Positions 10,860 through 21,628 of a stretch of DNA of 64,000 nucleotides are shown here, in pieces. Each line of letters opens with the position of its first letter. The first letter of the stretch is position 1. A program made the translations under genes and the position numbers. The notes below the pieces were generated by a model. It was given only the letters and a program-made list of their open reading frames with translations. It searched no databases and was not told the origin of the DNA. This DNA is from Hyposmocoma kahamanoa (Eukaryota; Arthropoda; Insecta; Lepidoptera; Cosmopterigidae): assembly GCF_003589595.1 (NCBI RefSeq), contig NW_020653200.1, positions 114,546 through 178,545 of the forward strand, written 5' to 3'.

Positions 10860-11066
10860 TAACGGCCGCCGCCCAGCCGCCGCATAGACCAAATTCAAAC
10901 CAAATTCGCCCGCGTGCTCGAGACGCTCATTTAATGTTTAACTTTTAAACAAATACAGCGTATTTTGCCATGACAGTTAGACACACGCGGTCGCTGCGCG
11001 GCAGCAACGCGGTCTCCGCTCGGCGACCGCGCGGCTGTGCGGGGTGAGCGCGATAAAATTCGTGTC
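10860..11066. other. GC-rich, CpG-dense patch
   Basis: This stretch is rich in CG dinucleotides (for example GCGGTCGCTGCGCGGCAGCA and its near-inverse CGGTCTCCGCTCGGCGACCG), in contrast to its AT-rich surroundings. No gene start is evident beside it. It could be part of a transposon or a remnant of a promoter region. Confidence 0.4.
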
Positions 11067-11081
11067 GAACAGATGCACCCT

Positions 11082-11340
11082 TTTTTCTTTTTTTTTTGAC
11101 GGGGGGGAAATCTTTATGGATACCCCTGAGCCCAGGGAGACTCAGGGGTTATGTGGGGACTCTCCCTCCACACTGGAAGGCCTACCCCACTAAAACCCCC
11201 CCGGGTTTCCCTCTCGCCGGTTGAGTCGGCGCCGTGGGATCAGTGAACATTCACCACGACGCCGCCCGGCCGCCCTAGCTTGCGCCAGGGCTCCCGCGCC
11301 AACGGAGGGACGAGTCGGTTGTCCTCCGACCCGCCCCCCA
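11082..11340 (-). mobile_element. Poly(A)-tailed LINE 3' end, probably R1-clade, with target duplication
   Basis: Read on the minus strand, a GC-rich segment (CGGCGAGAGGGAAACCCGGG.., then CCCTGAGTCTCCCTGGGCTC) ends in a poly(A) run just beyond CCCCCCGTC. The flanks GAACAGATGCACCCT (11067-11081) and GAACAAATGCACCCT (11341-11355) match in 14 of 15 bases, a convincing target-site duplication. GC-rich 3' ends with poly(A) are typical of lepidopteran R1-clade elements; the clade call is inference. Confidence 0.65.
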
Positions 11341-11443
11341 GAACAAATGCACCCTGACGGAGCTCGGACCGTCCACATCCCGGGCACGGCCCTGAAGTAT
11401 GTGGATGCGACTTACTCCATTATATATTTTTTTAATAATACTA

Positions 11444-11645
11444 ATTGACGGGACGAACAAATCACACGCCTGTCCATAACAGTTGCAGTGCCATTCCGAG
11501 CTTTAAATTCCAAAATATCTGAGGGGCACTGCCACTGGGCCCGACACCCTGAGATATAAGTTGACAAATACCGTGTGCCTATAATTTCACCAGCATCTTT
11601 AACCCTTCGAAGCCGGAACGTAGTAGGTAATGCTCACATTACTGC
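11444..11645 (+). repeat. Repeat A copy
   Basis: It begins ATTGACGGGACGAACAAATC, continues GCCTGTCCATAACAGTTGCA, GGGGCACTGCCACTG, and ends with the CTCACATTACTGC region. Next to it, TACTGCTATTTACATGCTATC occurs twice in tandem (about 11638-11680). Confidence 0.8.
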
Positions 11646-11659
11646 TATTTACATGCTAT

Positions 11660-12942
11660 CTACTGCTATTTACATGCTATCTACTGCTAGTACAGTAAAG
11701 CATAATATTCCACTGCAGAGTCAGTACTTCATGAAATAAAGATATTTTGCTGTCAAACGAGTCTACGTGGTTTTTGTTTTTGTATTTTTTTATGTGACGT
11801 TTGAGACTTGCAGTTTCTAGAACTGTAGTGATTTTACATCATAAAATCGAATGAAAGAACTCGATTGAAATATCTTATAGAGATGGTGACTAAAAAGGAG
11901 AGAGAATGAAACGAAAAATTAAAAACAATAATTCAAGGACAAATAATAAAAAAATTATAAGGATTCAATTATTATATTACTAAATTACTAAAAAACCTAA
12001 ATAACATATTTAAAAAATGAACAACAACCAAATACAAAATAACAAAATAATCAACAAAACAGCATTAAAACAAGAATAACGAAATGAAATTTGTATGATT
12101 TCCCTAAAAACATCGCGCAAACAAAGGAAAACGACTATGCAGTTGTATTATCGCGAAATATACGATAGCCGGTTCGATTTATCAATTCTATGGTGTAAAT
12201 CTCTATAGATAAAATCGACTCACCCGTAGAACAAAGATCTTTGTGCAAGACTACTTGTTCTCAGGACGTAGTACATTTCGTTCGTTCTTCTTCGCTGTGG
12301 ATGTCAGATTAACCGTTGTTCGATTTTATAAGATATATAAATTTTCAAAACACCTTTACGTAATTCTTAGTTTGAATAACGAAATTATTGTCGTAACGTA
12401 CTTATTCTCTTTTCGCTATATAATCACATCGGACTTTGTTCTTCGGATGAGTCGAAATATTCCATTGCGTTTAGTTTAGTTGGGTTAATTTATTTTTATC
12501 ATTTCATTTTGTATCTACTTAAGAGCTCTCATGCCAAAAAAGGTTTGACATTGGCTCCGCCCAAATTTGTGAAACAAATGTATGCCTGAAGTTCGCGTGA
12601 CATGCGACAGGAGATGTTGAATTTTGCGCATTAAAAGTACCAAATTCGTTTTAGCGGAATAACTCTAAAAGTAAAGGGATTAAAAAAAATCCGTAGTGAC
12701 ATTTGTCGATCATGCATAAATATAATTAATTATCAAATTTTTGTCCTAATAACCTGTAGCATTTCGAGGATAAATCGAAAAAATGTGAAAATTAGAGGTC
12801 ATTTCGTGATTTTTATCTATCGAGGAAACTTTATTGTTTTATGTTTCTGATTAATGTCTATGCTTGAATATATCGTGTAGTTATTCGTACAATATTTTAT
12901 TTTTACTTTAAAGTGGATATACCCATTTAAAATCAAATCGAA
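11660..12942. other. No gene seen
   Basis: AT-rich sequence with A-rich runs near 11930-12060. The open frame at 12243-12479 has no recognisable motif. Nothing supported. Confidence 0.4.
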
Positions 12943-12984
12943 GATTAGGAATTTTTCCTCTGAGCAGAGGAAAAATTCCTAATC
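12943..12984. repeat. Perfect inverted repeat, 20-bp arms with a 2-base loop
   Basis: GATTAGGAATTTTTCCTCTG is followed by AG and then its exact inverse; the unit ATTCCTAATCT is then repeated once more directly downstream. It could form a cruciform; assembly artefact is possible. Confidence 0.85.
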
Positions 12985-12989
12985 TATTA

Positions 12990-13554
12990 TTCCTAATCTA
13001 AGAGGGAGCCCTCTTAACATACTGCGTACAAGAAGCAGAGGTCTTTGAGTCACTAGAGGCAAATTTAAAAAAAGAATTATGTACTAAACTCTCCCATAGT
13101 AAATATTTCATATAAATGATGATTCTAATAAGTATAAGGTAAAAAAACTATTTCACAATAATTGCGACAATGATGCCATCGCGGACGTCGGAATAGCAGA
13201 TTAGCTCTAACAGATAACATATCTAAAGTGTTTCAACCCATTAACTGATCACGAGGGTAAAACTATGCCATTTGAGTACTTAATATCACATACATTGATA
13301 ATGCTTATACAAGCGCATACATTATCATCATTGGAGGGTGGGTAGTGATTATGAAATTCCATTTTCTATAATCCTGGCTAAGGGCTTTGGCTTCTTTTAT
13401 CAGAAATAAATACTTATGTGTTTTCTATTGGAATTATAAAATGTATGAAGTACTATCGTAAATGATATATGTGATCTCAAGTCTCCTGGGTACCGCTCTC
13501 TTAAAATTCGACATCTTGTCGCCTTGTTTACGAAAAAACTTAGAGCTATATAGT
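12990..13554. other. No gene seen
   Basis: AT-rich sequence; I recognise nothing. Confidence 0.4.
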
Positions 13555-13555
13555 A

Positions 13556-13744
13556 TATATCGAGTTCTTAGGTTTTCGCGATTGTTACACAAAGGAAATG
13601 AAACTATTTTTCCGGATTTAAATAGCGTATATTTGTTTTTTCAAACAAACCGACGTTTCGGGCCATTTACAGGTCCCAAGGTCAGTCAACCGTGACCACG
13701 CGTGATACGCGATTTAAATCCGAAAAAATAGTTTCATTTCCTAT
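13556..13744. mobile_element. Repeat C: inverted pair of Penelope-like termini with target duplication
   Basis: The left arm (ATCGAGTTCTTAGG.., CGGATTTAAATAGCG) and a shorter inverted right arm (GCGATTTAAATCCG..TTTCATTTCCT) meet around 13700. The 9-bp repeat TATATAGTA flanks the unit (13547-13555 and 13745-13753). Only the left side has the extra 34-nt tail, as described for Penelope-like elements. In the sense orientation (minus strand here) the junction reads CTGACC, then GGGACC..GGCCCGAAACG. Confidence 0.7.
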
Positions 13745-13802
13745 TATATAGTAAAGTCATAAATAACAATTAAATAATTACAAATTACATGCTTCAATGC
13801 TA

Positions 13803-14012
13803 TCTGCCTCCGTGGCCGAACGGTTACCATCCTGGACTACCACGCAGTGGTCCCGGGTTCTATTCCCGGGCCGGGAGAAGTATTTGTATTGCCTACATTT
13901 ATTTCTCTCGTGAGTTTGGGTGTAATTTGTGGTTGTCTATGTGTGAGTCCGTGGCACCCGCGATACAAGGTTCTCTACTGCGGGGCTATTAGTGTGCGTT
14001 ATTATTATTATC
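13803..14012 (+). mobile_element. SINE1 copy, nearly full length
   Basis: This is the best SINE1 copy. The head is GTGGCCGAACGGTTACCAT, the B box GGGTTCTATTCCCGGG, the body CTCGTGAGTTTGGGTGTAA and TGCGGGGCTAT, and the tail (TTA)n. It is not a functional tRNA: the acceptor stem does not close and the anticodon arm is degenerate. Confidence 0.85.
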
Positions 14013-14019
14013 TACCACA

Positions 14020-14541
14020 CTCACCAAAAAGCCCAGCCCTGACTGATCTTGGCGTAAAGGTGCCATTCACGCCGCATTTCCTTGCTGTATGGCAATAGAC
14101 AATCTTTGCGCCTAGAACAACCCGGCTCAGGAGACATCTCCACTCTCTCTTGACCTTCACCCGAGTTCCGCTACAAACTTTTTCTATCGCTACCTCAACG
14201 ACCCGCCGCCTCAAGCGGAAGGAAAATGTAGCTAATTTCCAAATCAAATCTCAGCCGCTGCATCAGCTGAAATCATTCTGCCACTGCGAAGCTACAAATG
14301 TGCATGCTAACACATGTCGCATCCCACAGGAGACACCGAAACTCTCCCACGGCACCAGATTAATTCCGTCGAGCCTTTTCCCATCTGATCGATTGAGACC
14401 TGAAGGTTCCAGCACGCATGGAATATTTGCTGAAATTAGAGCCCGACGGATGATTTCGTTTAAGGCATGACGCCGTGAAAATCTCCGACTTTGTCGACTT
14501 TGAAATAATGTTGCATCATCAAAAGAGCTAAGTCGAAACAT
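14020..14541 (-). mobile_element. Relic of a reverse-transcriptase polyprotein C-terminus
   Basis: The minus-strand frame from 14541 encodes [20 protein letters not shown] followed by [18 protein letters not shown]. This is a signature of a C-terminal domain common in invertebrate RT-containing elements, where the next segment reads like WDATC. Here that part survives only after a frameshift, and two stops lie near 14263-14250. A related fragment lies on the opposite strand at 15390-15650. Confidence 0.55.
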
Positions 14542-14559
14542 TTTACTTCATATTATAAA

Positions 14560-15080
14560 TGTCACAATATTATAAATCAGAAACATTTATTTATTGTAAA
14601 ATACAGGTGTTACTTACAAGTGATTAGATCTACAATTCCTACCCAAATCAGGCGTACAATGTCTTAAAATTACAATTCAATTAAAATTTATTACAACTTA
14701 AATGTCAAAAAATAAAATTATAATTAAGTTAGTTATACAATTGTCAAATATTTGATGTCTTTATATAAAATTCGTTAAGTTTGCAAAAAACTTTGTCAAT
14801 TAACCATTTTTTTAAACAAGCTTTAAATTTATCACCATTTAAACATTTCATTTCCATTGGAAGTCTGTTATACTTTAAAATATAATGTCAAAGGTAATAC
14901 GATCGTCATGGATATCGGAACTAATTTTATAAATTTTATTATTATTATTATTATTAAATATTATTAATTTAATAGCATTTTCAATATTAAATGCCCTAAG
15001 CCATTTAGTTTAAACAATGCTTGATTGATCAAGAACTTATTGTGCAACTTTGAAATTGGTATACTAAACGTTCTTTCCTT
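14560..15080 (-). mobile_element. LINE 3' fragment
   Basis: On the minus strand a decayed frame keeps NRLPMEMKCLN-type sequence and FKACLKKWLIDKVF, a pattern typical of CR1/Jockey-group C-termini. It is followed by an AT-rich 3' UTR with AATAAATAAATG at 14580-14600. A (TTA)n expansion at 14938-14956 lies inside the former coding part. Confidence 0.55.
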
Positions 15081-15389
15081 AAGTCCTTATTAAAAATTTG
15101 AATTTAAAAAACCGGAGAAAACTTTTTCTTCGAGGATAACTATATTTTTTTATTCTTGCCCTATAAGTATAAAAATGCAAGGTGGCTCGAATTATGTGTC
15201 CGGGAGTGCATATTTTGCAAAAGTAATTCTGTTACGTTTTCATGCCTAAACTGCTGAACTAAATTTAATGAATTTTGGTTCATATAGATAAGACCAAGGA
15301 GAAAGACATGGGCTACTTTTTGTCACAAAATTAAATCTTAAAGGGGGTGAAATAGGATATGAAAATTTAATAGAGAATCAATCATTTGT

Positions 15390-15650
15390 CAAGTAAGGTA
15401 TTTGTTAGGTAAGTTGGAAAGAATAAAAAGTAATAAGTACCAGGATCTCGGCTCCGAGTACCTATTTACGGCCTTTGGAGTAGAAACCCTTGGCCCGTGG
15501 GGTCCCGGTGCCCTTCATCTGTACAAAACTTTATACAAAAAATTAATAGACTGTCTGAGAAACCCAAGTGCCAGAGCTACCTTGCCTCACGCATTAGCAT
15601 AGCTGGAAGGGGGAACGCTGCCATCATCTTGGGCGCCTTGCCGTGGGGAT
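15390..15650 (+). mobile_element. Relic of the same RT polyprotein domain, opposite strand
   Basis: The frame encodes KYQDLGSEYLFTAFGVETLG followed by PWGPGALHLYK, then a stop at 15600, beyond which GGNAA-like coding traces continue. The FGVETLGPWGP motif belongs to the end of the same domain type seen inverted at 14020-14541. Confidence 0.6.
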
Positions 15651-15687
15651 AGTATTATAAATATAATCAGCATATTTTCCACGTGCT

Positions 15688-15815
15688 TGTAATTTTACCA
15701 ACACCCTTGCCCTTAAAAACCGGAACGCAGTAAAGGTCACATTACCGCTCGGCGGCAGAAATATGTAAGGTGTCAGTACTTCCCTAAAGCAACTCTTTCA
15801 CAAGGAGCTCTACTG
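15688..15815 (+). repeat. Repeat A copy, 3' half
   Basis: TAATTTTACCAACACCCTTG, then AACCGGAACGCAGTAA and TTCACAAGGAGCTCTACTGC. It sits directly behind the RT relic. Confidence 0.7.
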
Positions 15816-16299
15816 CTAAAATAAAATGCACCACAAGAGGGTGTCAAATCACTAGATTACTGAAGCTAAAAAAGTGCTCAGATCTTACAGATAACTACTT
15901 AATTAGGCTTAGACTTTTTACTTTTCCACACGCTATATGCCAATATCTATTATATTTGTTTCAAGTTACTTGATCCTCACTCTGCAATAACCCACTGTAG
16001 ACTTAATCCTCTGAAATGCCTAACCCTGTAGACAGAGCGTTTAATGAAGTTACCAACTGATATGAAAAGTAACGATGATGTTAAAGCTGTAAAAGGGGAA
16101 ATATACGAGGACTTGTTAACGTAATCTTGTTACGCGTATGTAAGGGTGTTGTTTCGGGTGAGATCACATTAACTGGAGCTGTAATTAAGCGGCAACGACG
16201 AGCGGAGCGGACTGCGTAAAAGTAACTAAAAAAATTATATCGCATGTGTGGTTTATCACCTTTCGCTGAGTACAATATATAATAATATATTTTTTTTTA

Positions 16300-16468
16300 G
16301 TACCAAGTGATGGGGTGAACAATTCGTGCCCCTGTCACCTGAGACACAAGTTGACCCCTCGAAACAGGAACGCAGTAATGCTCACATTACTGTTTTTCTG
16401 TAGAAATAATTAAGGTGACGGTTCTTCCCTGGACGAATTCTTTAAAAAAGAGCTTTACTGCAATTTAA
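16300..16468 (+). repeat. Repeat A copy, internally deleted
   Basis: The 5' core (CAAGTGATGGGGTGAACAAT) and 3' half (CGCAGTAATGCTCACATTAC) are joined with the middle missing. Confidence 0.7.
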
Positions 16469-16469
16469 T

Positions 16470-17404
16470 GTTAAAAATAAATAAAATTTGAGGAGACTCG
16501 GGCTCACAGTGCAATGTGTAATGGATTGATGAGGATAATTATTAATTTCGTTGTCCTACTTTATATTTTCATAACTTCCGCTCCTCTTGTCATCATATAC
16601 AAACTTCTCTGCCCGCTGTCACTGTATCCGCAACTGTAGGCAACATTTGAACTTGTTAATACAGGTAATGGATAAATGTTGTATTTTGATTACACTGATA
16701 AGGATTAAACTCAATGATGGACGAAGTAAAAAGTATGTACACAATTGTCTCTAGATAAACGGTCACTGCGGTACTATCGACTTCAGTAATCCTGTAACAG
16801 AGTGCTTTTTATAATAACAATTTTTTTTTTTTTCAAAAGGCAATATAAGTAGTACTCAAACTCTTTTAAATAACTTTAGCTCTTGTAGCTATTTTACTAA
16901 GGCATTTAAAAAAGTCCAGTTTGAGCAGTTATTAAAAATTGGATGATCTCGGAAAGTGATATTTGAGCGCCTTTGTCGAGCTTCGGGTAGCTGTTGGATC
17001 GTTTTCAGATATGACTCGGGTGTACATAAGCCACGTATGACATTCATATCTGATCGGAAATTATTATTATTTTGAATATTAAAATTAATTTTATATCGTG
17101 TGGCGAGTGAATAAGTTGAAAATCTATTCTTGTAGTTCACGAGAAAATGTGTTTACGAGTTTTTCGTCATTGTCATTCCGAGCCTAATATTGTGTCAGTC
17201 TCGGCTGCAAAATTTAAAGAGGTAAGCGATACGATGTGAGCTGTTGCCCGGTAGGAGGATGGCTGCTTGTCAGTTAACAAGTCAACGGTTGGAATTTCGT
17301 TAGTAGCATGTACCTAGGTTTTTTACTTGTAAGGTAAAGTACAGTTATGAATGTTATTAAGACAAAGATGAGACAAAGAAAAACTCCTTCATATATCGGA
17401 CTGT
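16470..17404. other. No gene seen
   Basis: AT-rich sequence with an A/T homopolymer near 16820. The 83-codon frame at 16889-17140 (minus) shows no family motif. Confidence 0.4.
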
Positions 17405-18010
17405 TAATACAATAGTGTATCAATTCAAAAAATGTATTTTTTCAAAATTGATAAAAAAACAACTTGCTTCCTTGGCGTGATAATTTTTTTTAATGTATGT
17501 ATAAGTTAAACTTTTGAACAGACGTGTAGACAATTTCGTACTTGTCAAATATATTTAAAAATAAAAAGGAAAAAATAATTTCACATTTTTGAGTAAGGCC
17601 TGTTTTGTCCAGAACTAAGTAACAAAAAGTTTGCTTCATTTTGAGTTAAGTACATATATTTTAATTGTTTCTAACAATATTCTAACGACACTTGTATTGA
17701 CGTGTAGACATTGACTTACAAATAAATGGACGATGGGTCTAATACAAAAACCACGAAAAAAATGTCCCAAGTCAACCTATTCGAAATTTAAATTGTTATG
17801 TCATCGCAGTATCGCGCTGTCCGTAGAACAAATGAAGACTAAAGCGGAGTGTCGCGCTCTGTATACGATTTTAGCGCCTTACAAGTGCGGACACTTTTGA
17901 GCGCGGACCCGACGTCCATATAATTGTAAGTCAATGCGTGTAGAGAACAAATGTTATGTTCAGCAATAGTATAATCTTATTTTCACATATTTTGAGTTAC
18001 AACACTATTA
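17405..18010 (+). repeat. Repeat E copy, split by MITE B
   Basis: It shares the order ACAATAGTGTAT.., CTTGTCAAATATATTTAA, TTTTGAGTTAAGTA.ATATTTTAATTG and CATATTTTGAGTTACAA with copies at 26316-26665 and 53645-54005. Those two copies have no insertion at the point where this one carries MITE B, so they act as empty-site paralogues. Confidence 0.7.
17709..17936. mobile_element. MITE B copy 2 with 8-bp target duplication
   Basis: 228 bp with termini CATTGACTTACAA and inverse, flanked by CGTGTAGA at 17701-17708 and 17937-17944. It is nearly identical in structure to the copy at 33293-33520. Confidence 0.9.
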
Positions 18011-18131
18011 TAATATCTCTGCGAAATCTGTCTGGACTTGTCGAGAATTAGTCTAACCGAATTCGCTCTAGTTGCTATGAACAATGTCTTTTCTTTACCA
18101 TGTTTTACCTCACTACGGCGTAGTATTATAA

Positions 18132-18312
18132 CTGTCTCAGCGGCCGAGCGGTTACCACTGGTTTGATTCCCGGGTCGGGAGAAATATTTGTATAGCCTAC
18201 ATTTGTTTCTCTCGTGAGTATAATTTGTGGTTACATATTTGTGTGTCCATGGCACCCGCTATACAGGGTTTCCCTAGTGCGGGGCTATGAGTGTGTGCGT
18301 TATTATTATTCT
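18132..18312 (+). mobile_element. SINE1 copy with head deletion
   Basis: CGGCCGAGCGGTTACCACTG is followed directly by GTTTGATTCCCGGG, so about 20 nt of the anticodon region are missing. The body and the TTATTATTATT tail are present. Confidence 0.8.
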
Positions 18313-18399
18313 TTTAGTCAAAACTACGGTAACGGCATGGTAACGGTGTTTTCTATACATTCAGAATACACTTAGACATAAAAATACCGCCCTTAAAAT

Positions 18400-18670
18400 T
18401 TCGTGGAATCACATCTATTCATCGAGTATTCGATGCATTTATTTGACAAATTTTATTGAAACCGGTTACCGAAAAGTGCGCGAAACCGGATTAATATCCT
18501 AGTTTCCCACCGTCACAGGTGGAATATTTTCTTCAAATTTAAATGGGTGTACGATACTGATGTATCCTTAAAAAAATTACGAAAATCGATTCACAACGGA
18601 GTTATACCGAAACATACATACAAAAAAGAAATTGAATTGAGAGCCTCCTCCTTTTTTGAAGTCGGTTCAT
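18400..18670. repeat. Repeat D copy
   Basis: GAAACCGGTTACCGAAAAGTG, the TCACAGGTGGAATATTTTCT segment and the closing CTCCTCCTTTTTTGAAGTCGG are all present in family order. Confidence 0.65.
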
Positions 18671-18894
18671 AACAATGTACACACGCCAGTATCTTGTTCC
18701 GTTGCACTGGAGTCGATTTTCGAACTAAAATGTGTAGTCTGATGTGCCGTTGGCCGTACATAATATTTATTTTTTTATAACCTAACCAAATAATTAGGTA
18801 ATTATTGCTTCTACGTGCAAAAACGTTATAACAATTAAAGTCGCTTCGTCCAGTAACTGGTCTATTGTGATCACCACCACCAATTCGAAGCATT

Positions 18895-19200
18895 CGAAGC
18901 CAAGGCCAACAGTGTTAGAGTACTAGAGGATATTCCTGGCTGCGACTATTTTGATGTCCTCTGGATGTGGCCTGGATCTTAGCTTCGCATGCCCATCGTT
19001 TAGCCGTATTGTCAAGGCAGTGCAGGGAAATTTCATCTGCCTAGTGCAGAATCTTATACTCTGTTTCCTGTCTGCCCAAAATTTTGTTTGTGTTTATTCA
19101 AGCCGCAGTACCCTGTTAAGGTTCTAGTCAGCATTCTGATGCCATTTCTGCAGAGTTTCAGAACTTCTCTACAATGTCTAGCATAGTAGGCAGTTATCAG
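18895..19200 (-). mobile_element. Old LINE relic (RNase H/C-terminal region)
   Basis: Read on the minus strand, broken frames show RMLTRTLTGYCGLNKH followed by traces like LHCLDNTAKRWA. The pattern parallels LTGHGPYNKHLF in the LINE at 62317-62673. Multiple frameshifts show it is ancient. Confidence 0.45.
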
Positions 19201-20309
19201 GGAATTCGAATACTTAAGTCTTAAGCCAGAGTTGGGACGTATTTAGTAGCAGCAGAGCTCCATGAAAATGAATTTGTCCAAGAATGTTTTGCAGCGTAAG
19301 AGTGCTGGTGCAATTACAGGCACAGGGAACTTAATAACTTGCCATTCCTGGTTTTCAAGTTAAGTTTTGAAATTTTAATGGAAAAATGTCTGCCATGGAG
19401 GTCACTTCTATGGATCCGTGGAGAAAAATATGCTCATGGAAGTGACATTTGATCCATGGATGTGATTATTGTATGAGCGTGCAGGTATGAAGGATAGGGT
19501 TGTGATTTTATGTGCATTGCTTTTTTTGTACACTTTCTTTTATACGGCGAACACCAAAAGGAGAAAAAAACAGCATAAGCGGTGAGTAGAATTAAGAAGA
19601 CTTTTTATTTCATCCCCTATAACAAATTCTCTTAAGGGCTGCGAGCTCCGCGAATATTTTTCCCTTAAATAACAAGACCAAAAATAATCAAATCCATCAT
19701 CAATAAATAAATGAAACACATTTTCACAAAAAAATGACACAATTATGACAATTAGTATTTATTTTACTTCCACGTGGTCGATCTACTTGACATGCAATTG
19801 ACCTTGTAACCTTGATCTGATGCTGCAATTAAAACTGTATGAAGACCACCCAATTGTACAACTAGTTGCTTACAGTGGATGTCGATGATTTGTTAGTTCA
19901 CAGATGGTGACGTTATTGAGTTTTTGGAACACACTGTATTTTTATATTATATATAATAAACTTTTAGCTTTATTATGTACTTATATGGACATAGAATACA
20001 CTTGACCCTTTATATAGATTTTACACTTGAGACGGATGTTTTAATATTGGAGTTTGTATGCTGTTTATATTACCTACTTTCGAAAGCTATTGATACCATT
20101 TAAGATAAAATCAATCGTTGGCTCGTTGTCTATTATAATATTACGCTAAATTTAAAATATGCAAGAGCACAACTAGCTTAGTTTCCGGATGCGTAGTTAC
20201 ATTAATGGGTGTAGTATGTAGCATTCGAATTTGAGCGTGCTAAGTTTACCGAACCGCCTAAATACACACTCAAAAGTGTCTAGGGACCAAGAACGTTTTC
20301 ATTTTTGTC
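19201..20309. other. No gene seen
   Basis: AT-rich sequence without recognised repeats or exons. Confidence 0.4.
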
Positions 20310-20438
20310 AACTTCATTTTCTAATTCAAATTATAAAATTCACCAAAAAAAGTCCATCGGTGTCAAAAACATTTTATTAAAAAAACCTAATTTTCACAAC
20401 ACAAAAGTCGAATTGAGAATTTCCTCCTTTTTTGTAGT
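20310..20438. repeat. Repeat D, terminal part
   Basis: It ends with AAAAGTCGAATTGAGAATTT and CCTCCTTTTTTGTAGTCAG, the closing segment of the family. The Penelope-like insertion begins immediately after it. Confidence 0.55.
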
Positions 20439-20450
20439 CAGTTAAAGATT

Positions 20451-20678
20451 ATCGAGTTCTTAGGTTTTCGCGATTGTTACACATAGGAAGTGAAACTATT
20501 TTTCCGGATTTAAATCGCGTATATTTGTATTTTCAAACAAACTGACGTTTCGGGCCCTTTACAGGTCCCATGTCCCAGTCAACCGTGGCTATGGGACATG
20601 TAAAGGGCCCGAAACGTCGGTTTGTTTGAAAAAACAAATATACGCGATTTAAATCCGGAAAAATAGTTTCATTTCCTA
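20451..20678. mobile_element. Repeat C: head-to-head Penelope-like termini with 12-bp target duplication
   Basis: A 228-bp palindromic unit flanked by CAGTTAAAGATT on both sides (20439-20450 and 20679-20690). The two arms match over about 95 bp (from AGGAAGTGAAAC through CGGATTTAAATC to CGTTTCGGGCCC). The left arm alone carries a 34-nt outer tail starting ATCGAGTTCTTAGG. The asymmetry and variable-length duplication fit a Penelope-like retroelement remnant. The same terminal sequence follows a Penelope-type coding remnant at 29619-30005. Confidence 0.75.
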
Positions 20679-21000
20679 CAGTTAAAGATTCTTAGCTATA
20701 TTTAATTAACTATTCAACTGTTTAAAGATTATTCAGCTTTAAAGACGCTGTATTGTAAAAACGTGACTTTGCAGATAATCTTTGCTGTTGTCGACTTTAT
20801 TCCATTTCCATAATACACCAAATGTCAAGTCGTTCGGAATATTGAAAGTAAAAGGTAACCGGTTACTCTTTGCTGTCGTTGAAGTTACAATAGTATTATA
20901 ATCTTGTTCTTACGCTGCAATCAGTACAATCTGCAGACTTCGCAACTCCGAAGCTACAGTAGAATAATAGAACTTATCATGTTTATTATATCGGAGTTTT

Positions 21001-21090
21001 ACACACACACGTGTATGTGTGTAAAACTCGCTCACGCGCGCACGGACACGCACACGAACAAGCACACGAACACACACACACACACACATG
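21001..21090. repeat. AC-rich microsatellite
   Basis: Runs of (AC)n and CACG variants, including GTGTATGTGTGTAAAACTCG. It may be the CA tract of a LINE 3' UTR, as at 6180-6260. Confidence 0.75.
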
Positions 21091-21099
21091 CCACCTAGT

Positions 21100-21420
21100 T
21101 AGCTATCATTAATATTTTTATTTTTTATTAATATTATTACTATGTTTATCTTGCATATTTTTTCAGTTATTCTTATTGATCTTTTTTTTCTGTAACGTTA
21201 TTATTATATTTTACTTTTTTTTTCTCTGGTGGCAACGTAATACAATGAACCTTGTCACTCGTTAATTGATTAAGACACGGATGAACACTGGCTCTTATGT
21301 CACAGGTTTCCTAATTTGAGAGTCACGGATTATCTTGTAATGTTCTAACCATATCCTAGATTTAATTTTTGCTGTGATCTAACGCTTGGAAATGAATACA
21401 TTACCATTATTATTTAATAT
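21100..21420 (+). mobile_element. Possible LINE 3' UTR related to the 4.3-6.6 kb element
   Basis: Following a CA tract, the sequence runs through GTCACAGGTTTCC..GAGAGTCACGG and ends GGAAATGAATACATTACCATTATTATT. This resembles the order CACAGG.., GGAAATAAATGATTATTATT at 6460-6620. No coding part remains. Confidence 0.35.
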
Positions 21421-21628
21421 TTATTTAAATTGCTATTCACATGACGCTAACACAATATGCGACATTAGATAAGTGGATACTTGTCTGCGTCAACGATAAC
21501 CTTGATGTCAATAAGCTTTTTAATAAAATATTCCGTTTTCTAAAGGTAAACATATTATATTTAACATTATCAAATCGTTTATAACACTGCCCTTTTTATA
21601 TATTTTTTATAATATCAAGTGACGGGAC

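Noticed and set aside
10860..11066. CpG island promoter
   Set aside because: No adjacent first exon is visible and insects rarely show CpG-island promoters; left as an unexplained GC-rich patch.
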